Shown here: piece after piece, positions 1 through 9,127 of the stretch
Numbering within the stretch: position 1 is the stretch's first letter
Layout: each line of letters begins with the position of its first letter
DNA from: Cryptococcus deneoformans JEC21
Lineage: Eukaryota > Basidiomycota > Tremellomycetes > Tremellales > Cryptococcaceae
NCBI RefSeq assembly: GCF_000091045.1
Contig: NC_006670.1
Coordinates: 1,995,701 to 2,028,200 of the forward strand
Direction of reading: 5' to 3'
Length of the DNA: 32,500 nt
Notes under the pieces: model-generated
Database searches by the model: none
What the model saw: only the letters and a program-made list of their open reading frames with translations
Told to the model about the DNA's origin: nothing
Made by a program: the position numbers and the translations under genes

Positions 1-1
1 A

Positions 2-900
2 TTGATCATGGACGGTTATCCTTCGGCTTCAAGTTCGCATACCTCGTCCCGTCCTGTCACTCCTAGCTCGGATCAGAACATACCATATAGCAACCCAGGT
101 TCACGCGCTGTTTCTCCCCCCTTTTTTGACCAGTACGTCTATTCCAACCAAGCCACCGATTTTGGTGCCTCGGACATGGAATCTATTATGTCGAACGTAT
201 CCTCCACCGATCCCCTGATGGAAGCGCAGATTTTGGAGGCTATGAGTAATGGCACTTTATTTTCCAACAGTAATCTTGGATTGGAAGGATTTGATGTCGC
301 CTTTCCATTTTTGTCGGTAACCGATGCTGGCTCCCCTTCCAGACAACTCGCAAGCCAGATGTCGTCTCCTTCCGTGGGTCCTCTTGATATACAACAACCT
401 TTCGGATACCCTGCGGAGGATGTCACAAACTGGATGCTGGGAGAACAAAATCAGAATCCTTCTGCCTCAGGAATAGCAGGAGGTTCCCCTTTATCGCCGA
501 CACTAATTGTTACCGATGTAGATCAGGCGCAGCAATCGGCAATCTCTCCTTTTACAAGTCGTCGGTCGCGAAACCAATCTTTTTCTAGCGTTCTGGAGTT
601 GCGTGAGTCTATATCAATCAGTTCCAGTTATTCGACTCAGAAACTAATCCTATATACTCTCGCATACTAGCACTCGATCTCCAGTACAGCACACAGCGGG
701 ATTCTCAAATATATCAACAATCGTGGCAGGAAGTCACTGATCGAGATACGACAATCCGAGAATTAAGATCGACAGAGGAAGCGCAACGATCTAGAATACA
801 ATCTTTGGAAGAGGATTCTAAAGCCAAGACTGCGCAATTGGCTGTAATGCAAGCAGTCATTGTAGACCTTTGGATGAAGCTACAAGAGCGTGATGTTTAG
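2..900 (+). CDS. C-terminal part of an unrecognised Ser-rich protein with coiled-coil tail (5' truncated)
   Basis: The reading frame is open from the window edge, so the true start lies outside. Exons: 2-602 and 671-900, split by a 68-nt GT-AG intron (603-670) that joins a codon after its first base; the stop is TAG at 898-900. The visible part is about 276 aa. The first 200 residues are rich in Ser, Pro, Gln and Asn and look disordered, with several SP sites. The last 75 residues are charged and Gln/Glu-rich (RDTTIRELRSTEEAQRSRIQ) and likely form a coiled coil. This composition is common in fungal transcription factors and scaffold proteins, but no DNA-binding or catalytic domain is visible, so I assign no function. 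The missing N-terminus would decide its identity. The frame and the intron are clear. Confidence 0.72.
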
Positions 901-1462
901 ATACAAGTATTCTAGGGGAAAATATCATTTTTACGGCTTGTACCTTTCATTGAGACTTGAGACACCCTTTTTATAGAATACTATCCGTATATGTTAATAA
1001 TTCCTGGTGTAATAGAGTCCCTAATTTGCCTCACTAATTACCCTAGCTGCCTTCTTCCCTCCCACTGGGGTCTACTTCGCTTCCCCTGTCCTCTGCTGCT
1101 GCCTTCCTTCCATGTGAAAGAGATCAGACATGGGGTCAAAAGTTAAGGAGCTCAAGTTCCGCCATTCTCTATGAAAAGGTGTACTTTTCTTCACTCGTTC
1201 GTGCAGTAGTTTGATGAACGGTTCCCTTATTTTTTGAACGTCTTTTATCCGGTATTAGAATAATGAACACATGCTGGTGTAACGCAGCATTGGGATCGGG
1301 ACATATCCGTCGAATAGTTATCTAACCGTTTTGCCACTTATAGTAGTACGTAGGTAAATAGCACTGCACCCCGGTCCAAGTTTGATTACCTACGGACTCA
1401 AATTTACTATACCTATTTCCTTCGGGCAGGGGTAAATGGTAGAGTTATACTAAATTGTTGTC

Positions 1463-1511
1463 TACGTTCGTTACTTACTGTGTCAGTTGTTTGTCCACCA
1501 TACGTTCGTTA
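1463..1511. repeat. 11-bp direct repeat pair (TACGTTCGTTA)
   Basis: TACGTTCGTTA occurs at 1463-1473 and again at 1501-1511, a spacing of 38 bp. Both copies lie in the non-coding spacer upstream of the MDR oxidoreductase. It may be a protein-binding site or chance; nothing else supports a role. Confidence 0.5.
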
Positions 1512-1640
1512 GCTGTGGAAATTACTCGTAATGTCAAATTGATTATTATTATTATACTCATCAGTGCCTTATCTCCCTAGCATCCTTATCAGTTAGTTAT
1601 ATCACTACTTTATAGTTCTAATTGACCTCATTACGAATGA

Positions 1641-1750
1641 CATTACAACCTCCTCCTTATGAATAAGCCGACTGTTAATTGAATTTATCATCCGTCTCTT
1701 GGCCTTGAGAAGACGTCATTATAACCTCCACCTTCTGAATAAGCCAACTG
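1641..1750. repeat. Pair of 34-bp imperfect direct repeats
   Basis: Bases 1641-1674 and 1717-1750 match at 30 of 34 positions. Both contain the core GAATAAGCC followed by RACTG. The copies are 76 bp apart and end about 150 bp before the oxidoreductase start codon. Such duplicated elements are often promoter operators, but they could also be a relic of local duplication. Confidence 0.7.
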
Positions 1751-1896
1751 GACCCCTCAACCTCTTTATATACGACTATGTTGGCAGAAGATCAGTACAT
1801 TCGTACAATGTAGTCTCTGTGACCAATTTATAGATCACTCTCAAGCAGTACGCATCAAAATCAACGAGATCGACGTGACATTTTAGCGCACACAAG

Positions 1897-3346
1897 ATGG
1901 TTTCTGACAGCATTCCCCAAACTATGAAAGCATGGACTCAGAATGGAGTATGTGTCATAATGTAAAATGACACGAACGACGGTCTTTTGAGCTTACAACT
2001 CACATTCAGGCCGACTGGCTATCAATCAACCAAATCCCAGTTCCCCGTTTGAAAGACAACCATGTTCTTATCAAAGTAAAGTATGCGCCTCAGGTATGTT
2101 CATCTGTTGTCGTCCAGCTGTCTCCTCTGGCAGAGATGGACATTCAGGGCAATATGATATTCACGATACTATCTGTGATCGGGTAGAATCCCACAGACTG
2201 GAAACATGCCGTCAGTATCTCCCTTCCGGGGGATGTCCTAGGCTGCGACTTTGCCGGGACGATTGTTAAGCTTGGGCCAAATCTCAAAGTTCCCCTCAAG
2301 ATCGGTGACCAAATCGCTGGCTGTGTCAATGGGGGATGGTCTAATGTCGAGGGATCATACGCCGAGTACGCCGCAGTTGAAAGTGACATGTGTTTTGTGG
2401 TGCCCCAGGGAATGAAACCTGGGGAGGCGGCGACGTTTGGTATAGGATGGGTCACTGCTGCCCAGGTAAGTCAGCATGTCCACTGATGAGATCTACCGTG
2501 TCTGACGGGCGTGCGCCATAGACCATCGTCCACCAGCAAGGCAAATCTTTCCCTCCCGGCGACACCAAAGTATCTGGCAATCCCTGGGCAAGCCATTATA
2601 CATTAATGTATATTTCTCGCTGCTGACCAATTTGTTTGCAGTATATTATCTACGGTGCCTCCACCTCTGTGGGTTTCTTCGGCATATCTCTGGCCAAAGC
2701 GTTAGGCTACCGCGTTCTCGGTGTCTGTTCTCCTCACTCTTTCGATGTCGTCAAATCTTACGGTGCCGATGCTGTTGTCGATTATCACGACCAGAAAAAA
2801 GCGATTGCTGAAGCTCTCGACATCACCAATGGGGGTGTTGAGTACGCGCTTGACGCTATATCCGACGGGGATAGCTTCAAGATCGTAATAGGCATGATGG
2901 GTGACAAAGGGAAGCAATTGAACTGCATCTTGGGTGTTCCAGAGGAAGTGTATAAGATCAACCCGAAGCTCAAAGTTGAGTGGACGTTGATGCATACCAT
3001 GTGGGGAGTAGTGAGTAGTAGCCATTCGCTGTTTGTACAATTTATTGACGACGCGCGCAGGAATTTGATTGGGCCCCACGTTCTGAGGAACATCAGATAT
3101 GGCCAGTCAAACCCAAAGACAGAGCGTTTGGAGAGGAAATTTTCAGGAAAACCCCTGAGCTGATCGCCAAATACAATATTCGACCTAACCCAATCTTGAT
3201 GCGAGGTGGTTTCGAAGATATCGAGGAGGGGCTGAAGGATCTGCAGGTGAGTTGCACTTCAACGACAGGTACTATTGTCCGTGGCTAAACTGTGGGTACA
3301 GAATGGAAAGATCTCTGGTAAGAAATTAGTGATTAAGATAGCTTGA
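1897..3346 (+). CDS. Zinc-independent MDR oxidoreductase (quinone/enoyl reductase-like)
   Basis: Seven exons give 359 aa: 1897-1947, 2010-2093, 2187-2465, 2522-2587, 2642-3010, 3061-3246, 3302-3346. The N-terminal half is a GroES-like fold (NPTDWKHA, then LGCDFAGTIVKLG). The second half is a Rossmann fold with the NAD(P)H loop YGASTSVGFFG near residue 164. The zinc ligands of true alcohol dehydrogenases are not seen, which places it with the fungal trans-enoyl reductase/ToxD-like branch of the MDR superfamily. These are soluble NADPH-dependent reductases of quinones, enones or polyketide intermediates. No polyketide synthase or other cluster gene is nearby, so the substrate is unknown. Intron 4 appears to be a GC-AG intron (2588-2641): the GC donor retains the family's NPW motif before the nucleotide-binding strand. 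The first ATG in a good context (AAGATGG) was chosen as start. Confidence 0.88.
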
Positions 3347-4342
3347 GCAGCAGAAGAATCGCTGCAGAGAATTTCATACCAAAGGCTATGCGGTCGTGCC
3401 GGTTGTGATGTTGTTGCTGAAGGCAAGAAATGAATTGTATGTTTTAAGTTCGCTTGCGATGAAGAGGAACATTGCCCGAGGACCCAAAATGCCGTTGAAT
3501 GATTGAGCTGTACAATGATGGAGTGAAACCCTAGAACGCAGCAAGAACCTGTTGGACCATGGCAAACTGGATTGGAAAAAAGCTAATAGCAGGATAGGAA
3601 TTATAGATGCAGTGTTTACCAACCACCTTTTTTTCTAATGGTTAGGCTACCAAAGGAAAGACTCCATTTGTATGTATGTGTTTACGAGGGCATTCAGCGG
3701 TATCCGTTTCGAAACAATGACACGCGCTGAGAGGTTCTATCCTTACTGTTACATTTGATTGAATGGAGCGAGAAGGAGGAGGGTTGTTTTAGAACACCAG
3801 ACCACAACAATAAGTCACCGAGTCACCGATTGCAAGTGACGGCACGGCAACTCGTCCAGAGTACAGAACTTGATCAACTGATCCATGTATCCAAAGCTTA
3901 TCCATTCCAATGAATTCGTCAACGCGAACACGACTCGTCGCAATCTATGCCACAATTTAATAATATCGCTCTCGTTCTTATTAACTAACGGCTTTCATTT
4001 CACAACAGCCATCATGTAATGTTGGAATTTGCGCAATTTATAATTTTAGGGGCTACAGGGAGGTATGTCAGAATCCGTATAACTGTGCATGTTCGTTAAC
4101 TGTGAGGAAACCTGGTACCACGTTCTACGTTAAGTGGTGGTGTACCTGAATTGGTTATGAATCCGACATGACGTAAACAAAATCACGTGATTGAATCGCC
4201 GTGCTTACAAAGACCTCCACCAAAAAAGTTCCATAGAGAAGAAGCGACGGATGAAAAACAGAAGATCCATAAAAATAACTCTTTTTTATGCATGTCCAGC
4301 AAGGCAGTGGGCTCTCCCGAGACTTGCTACTGACCGCCATAG
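3347..4342. other. Intergenic spacer, no gene seen
   Basis: About 1 kb holding the 3' end of the oxidoreductase transcript and the SQT1 promoter. Short ORFs here show no family resemblance or codon pattern. A perfect 8-bp tandem repeat AGTCACCG lies at 3813-3828, and a 12-bp palindrome at 4181-4192 is listed separately. Confidence 0.6.
4181..4192. promoter_or_regulatory. AATCACGTGATT palindrome, candidate Cbf1-type bHLH site upstream of SQT1
   Basis: This is a perfect 12-bp palindrome containing TCACGTGA, the full-length recognition site of Cbf1-type bHLH factors. It lies about 150 bp upstream of the SQT1 start codon. In several yeasts outside Saccharomyces, Cbf1 helps drive ribosomal protein and ribosome biogenesis genes, which fits the neighbour. 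The match is seen; the binding is inferred. Confidence 0.5.
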
Positions 4343-5962
4343 ATGTCTCTCTATGATCACCAAGAAGAGGAGGAAGATCTCCCTCATTTGAACGAGGACG
4401 ACATTGAAGAGGTGCTCGAGGATGACGGCCAAAGGCCGAGCGGATTGGACGATGATGACCTGGGTTATGGACACGATGAAGATATGAAAAGACTCGAAGA
4501 CGGGATCGAGGGAATGGAGGTGATCGGGAAAGAGCCCAAGGAGAATAATAGTTGGGGAGCAACTGGTTAGTCAATCCGGCTCTGCGTCCCGTGATGTTGG
4601 AGCTGATGTAACATCGTCATTATGTAGCTCTTCATCAAGATCACAAGTCAATATTTGCTCTGTCATTACACCCCAAATTCCCCAACCCGCCGCTGGCAAT
4701 AACAGGCGGTCAAGACGACACCGGCTTTATCTTTTGCCCCATCCCTTCCAGCTCGGCTGACGGTAACACTTCAACATTCAACTCCGAAACATTTCTCCCT
4801 ATCAGATTATCGGGACACACAGATTCAGTCGTGACAGCAGCTTGGAATTTTGATGGTGAGATGGTGGCTACGGGAGGAATGGATGGACGTGTGAGGGTGT
4901 GGCGAAGAGTCAGGAAGAGAAGAGGTCAACCATTGAGCGAAGAAGTGTTGAATTCGCTGGAAGGGTGGAGGGCTTGGGAGTTCCTCACGAATCTCGAAAC
5001 TGGCAGCGAGATTACTGTGAGTTAAAGTCATGATGGGGACCCATGCAGAAGCTAATGACGAAACGCAGTGGTTAACATGGCACCCTAAAGGTAATGTCCT
5101 TACTGCTGGCTGTGAAGATGCTACAGCGTGGATGTGGAACTGTAAGCAATCATATCCCTTATTCCCTTCAAGTGATAATTAATCAACAATTTAATAGTCC
5201 CATCAGGAAACACGCTCGCTGTACTTCCATCGCATACCTTATCCTGTACTGCTGGTCTCTTCCCTCCCACCGCCAAAAATCTTCTTACTGCCTCCCTCGA
5301 CTCATCACTCATCCTCTGGGATCCTCGTTCCCCAAGCCCCGTCTGGAAGTCCAACATCTTCCTGCCTCCCAATTCGCCGGAACTCGATCCGAGTATACAT
5401 GGTATCACGTCCCTTGCTGTCTCCCCTCGAGGTGATGTCGTTGCCGTCGGTGGCGCTTCGGGCAGTGTTAAGATTGTTAGTTTGTCCAAGGGAGACGTCT
5501 TAACGACTCTCCAGGGCCATAGGTTTGGTGATAGTGTAGAAGCGCTTTGCTTCGTAGATCTTGCGAACGGAACAGGGGATGGAGGTAGGGGGTTAGTCTG
5601 TGTGAGTGGGGGGACAGACGGACGTGGGTTCGTTTGGGATGTAGCGACAGGACGGGTTAGGTCCGAAATCCAACATGATGTGCGTTGTTTTCCCCTCTAT
5701 CTATTCTGTTCCCAACTGACGATTGTGATAGGAGGTTATAACTTCCCTCGCTCCCCATCCTGCTCCGAATCAACATCTTCTTACAACCGCGTCCCTCGAT
5801 TCCACTCTCAAGACGTGGGATATTCGAACAGGTACTCCTGTAGCTACCCATCTTGGTCATACGGGGTTGGTGGGTGGAGTGGCTGTCGCCCCTCTGGGAG
5901 ACGGTGCTGTGGGGGTAGTTAGTGCAGGTGACGAAGGCATTAGCATGATTTGGCGGATCTAG
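4343..5962 (+). CDS. SQT1: WD40 ribosome-assembly chaperone Sqt1 (AAMP family)
   Basis: Five exons give 465 aa: 4343-4565, 4628-5016, 5069-5141, 5198-5679, 5732-5962. An acidic N-terminus (residues 1-70, with EEEED and LDDDD runs) is followed by a beta-propeller of WD40 repeats with typical endings such as VRVW, WMWNF, LILWDPR, FVWDV, LKTWDIR and a final MIWRI. In yeast, Sqt1 binds nascent Rpl10 (uL16) and delivers it to the 60S subunit in the cytoplasm; the acidic N-terminus plus propeller and the length (yeast Sqt1 431 aa, human AAMP 434 aa) fit this family. Introns are 51-62 nt. The gene converges with the coiled-coil gene, leaving only 108 bp between stop codons, so their 3' ends probably overlap. 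AAMP-like is the main alternative name for the same family. Confidence 0.88.
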
Positions 5963-6070
5963 GATAGACAACGAAGCGTAGAATATATCTAGAGCAGCAT
6001 TGTCGTAATGATCTATAATGCATTTTGTCATAAATATCGTGAAGTTTATCTCTAGCCGCTTCTTACTACT

Positions 6071-8822
6071 TTATTCAACGTCATCCTCTTCAATCTTATC
6101 TGTCCGCTTCAATAATTCTTCCTTTAACCCCTCATCCCTATCCTTACCGGGTGCTCGATACAGTCCGCTAGCTAACCCACTCACTCTCCTGGGCGCGCCC
6201 ATGACTCCCGCTGAAAACGAACGACCCACATTCCCTACGCTTGATAACATGCTCGCAGTCCGTCTCTTGCGCTCGACACCGTCCGGTGTAGATGATCCAT
6301 CCGGAGTGAAGGAAAAATGAGTTGTTAGGTCATCAAGAGGAGATACAAGAGGTGTCGGTAGTGGTGAAGGATGACGAGGCTGGAGAGAGATGGTTTTGAG
6401 ATGTACACCATGCCAGATGTTGTTGTCTTCTTTGTCTTTGCCCCTCTTTCCCTTTCTGTTATCGTCATCTTCTCCTTCTTCGTCGACTTGAGCGACTTCC
6501 ATTCCTTCCATTTCATGTACGACCTTCTTCAAACCCGCCAAATCGCCTTCAATATCTTCAACCTTTCTGTTCAACCTCTTCCATTCTTCGCCATCACCCT
6601 TTGCAGCTACATACTCATATACCTCTTCCATCACCTGCTCTTGCTCTCCGTCTTTTCCCTGGCCGGGGATGACGTTGAGTAGGGCTTCAAAACCTCTATG
6701 CACACGCTCGGTGTCGGTGAGGGCAATTTCGACGTCTACACGGGCATCTTCTATGACCTCGTGTAAAGCATCGAGCAGAGTTGAAAGAGTAGCGCTGGTA
6801 GACATTTCTCTCGACAAAGGTGATCCAGGAGCAGGGAATCGTGCCAGAGGAAGGAAAGTTGATTTTTTGCTACCATGTTTGATGGCAGGTGTCAGAGTAG
6901 TAAAGGTTGACATGGAGGTCCGTAAGGAAGCAAGGGAGACGGAAAGGTCGTGAAGAGTTTTCTGAAGGGGTGTGTAGCGGACCGTTAAAGGTTCGAAGAG
7001 AGTATGCAGCTCAGATACAAAACGTGACGGTTGTTGTATCGGCTGTTCGGCTGATGACTCTTCCTCAGGCTCGGCAGGCACTTCTTCAACCTTCTCCTCA
7101 GATATCTCAGAGGTTCTTATGTCAGGAATTGTATGATCCTCCAAATCGAACACGATCTGTCCGTCACCTTCCTCTTCGGCTTTCACACCCTCAACAGCTT
7201 CTTTCGCTAACCACTCTACTCTTTGTCTTTCAAGATCCATTCTCTTCTCTGTCTCTGCTTGCAAATCTTGCACAAGTGTTGTGACAAGTTCTTCAGCCAG
7301 AAGGGTCCGAGCAAGGGATTCTTCTGCTGGGTCCCGCTCTTCAACCTTGACACCATGTGTTTCTTTCTTCTTCGTTTTGCCCAGAGATGAGACAATCCCT
7401 CTCCAGCTTCTCTGCTTATCTGGTGTCACGTCCTCAGTGCCCCCTTCACTGACGGCTTCGATCCCCTCATCCACCAGACTTTCGAGGATGTCTGCCTCAA
7501 GCACGGCTCCATCAACACCTTCTCTCATTCGTCGCACGTGGTCCAACCAAGATTCAATTTTCCTGGCCCGCTTTTCCTCTTGAGCGATCATCCTAAGACG
7601 CAGCGCGACTTCTCTTCTTCGACCGGCTGATTCTCTTGACATTCCCTCTGACAGCTCATCCAAAGCATTACGAAGCTTGGTAGACCTTTCCCGTTCATCG
7701 GCCAGTCTCGTTTTGTACGCCGCAAGCTCCCCTCGCAGAGATGTGATTGTCGCATTCGACCTCGTCCGCAAGTTATCCAAGTGCATATGCACTGTAGCAT
7801 GCGTCTTCTGAGTAAAGGTCATGTATCGCTCAACCACCATCGCAGCAGACTTGTCATCCCTTTCCGCCTTACTCCTTTCTTCTTCAGCTTCGACCCTCTT
7901 CAGGGTCTCTGCCGCAAGCTGGTCTTTCATGGACGTTAGAGAGGAATCTAATGACTCGAGGTGCGTTTGAAGGGAAGCTATTTGGCGGTCTTTAGCAGTA
8001 AGGGTTGTGGAGAAGTCATTGAAGAGCTGGTGAACACCACGCTGACCTATGAGGAGGTTGGATATGGTTTCGGAGGGAGAGGCTTCGCTGGCTGCGGAGG
8101 GCAATGCAGTGCTACTCGTAGTAGGATCAAAGTCATTTTCAGTCTTGGGTTTCACCAGAGACGGCGTGAAGAACGCAGAGGTTGACGTTGTGGGTATTAT
8201 AGGTGGTACAGCGCTTGGGTCCAGCTTACGAACCAATTCTTTGTACTCTTGCAACGCCAAATCTCTACACAAGGTCAGCTCACGGACGAGGATAAAGAAA
8301 TAGTAAAACTACAGCTTACACAAGCTTTTTTTGCTCTTCGACCTTCCTTCTCTCGTTTCTCTCCCACTCGATTTCCTCCTCCCTCTCGTCCTCTACCCTC
8401 CGCAGCTCATTGATTACAGCCCGATCTCCTTCCCTATCCTTCATCAACCTCTGTATCTCCTGCTGAGCCTGTGCCAGCTGTAGAGAATTCTCTGTCAACT
8501 GCGATTCTGCAAAGTCTAGCTTGGATGATAATCGTCGGTGGGCAAGCGAGAGTTCTGTAAGAGCAGTCGACGTGGGCGGGATAGGTGGAGGGGCCGGGTT
8601 CGCTCGAAGCACATCGATCTCTTTCTGTAGACCGTCTATACGCTTGAGAAGGCCTTGTTCGCTCTCTTTTGCAAGGGCCAGTTCGAGGCGAGCGCTTTGG
8701 AGCTGGATACCAGTTTGGTGGGAGGCATATTGGTACTGCGAAAGTTGAGCGCGGAGGGAAGAGAGTTCGAGGATGAGCGGATGAGTGGTGGGAAGAGTCG
8801 GGGTTGGCGGGGGCTCTGACAT
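6071..8822 (-). CDS. Unrecognised long coiled-coil protein
   Basis: Two exons, 8822-8320 and 8264-6071, give 898 aa; the 55-nt intron joins GT and A into a Val codon. The start is the first in-frame ATG (MSEPPPTPT); upstream in-frame sequence has no ATG. A short Pro-rich head precedes extended heptad-like Glu/Lys/Arg-rich segments (about residues 30-165, 225-370 and 480-550). Acidic linkers follow (EPEEESSAEQP), then a Ser/Arg-rich basic C-terminal stretch near SMLSSVGNVGRSFSAGVMGAPRRVSGLASGLYR (cited by its ends only: SMLSSV to SGLYR) and an acidic end (KIEEDDVE). No membrane segment or enzyme motif is visible. The design suggests a scaffold or tether, perhaps of the cytoskeleton or membrane traffic, but I do not recognise the family. 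The promoter and the RLI1 3' end share the 305 bp upstream. Confidence 0.8.
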
Positions 8823-9127
8823 GGCTGGATTACAGCGAGTGGCAGATTGCAGCCTAGGAAAAAAATCCACAAGAAGCAAAAAGGAAAAGAATTAAGAAGA
8901 AGAAGCGGGATGGGAAACCCGGAGCGAACAAAAAGTCGGTCACGAATAGATAACATTGGCCCCGGCCGCCGACATTCAAACTCTCATACAGCAGCTATAA
9001 CAAAAAGGGGTATGTATCTATGCATGCTAATAGCAATTCCCAGATCAAAACTCAAACTGGATTCCTAGCCCAGCAAACTAAATGGCTTGATAACTATATG
9101 TCTAATGCAGATTTTTGATTCATCGCT
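8823..9127. other. Short spacer between two minus-strand genes
   Basis: This 305-bp stretch must contain both the RLI1 3' untranslated region and the promoter of the coiled-coil gene. I see no gene and no clear motif in it. Confidence 0.6.

Larger units (their letters stand above)
901..1896. other. AT-rich intergenic spacer, no gene seen
   Basis: About 1 kb between two genes on the same strand. No ORF with family resemblance is visible. It must hold the 3' end of the upstream gene and the promoter of the oxidoreductase. It contains two sets of short direct repeats, listed separately. The last 150 bases before the ATG at 1897 are the likely 5' leader. Confidence 0.6.

Noticed and set aside
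3386..3622. A 78-codon minus-strand ORF downstream of the oxidoreductase
   Set aside because: No recognisable motif or splice continuation; treated as spacer.
8823..8879. An N-terminal extension of the coiled-coil protein
   Set aside because: The upstream in-frame sequence contains no ATG (it begins at TTG), so the first ATG at 8822 was kept.
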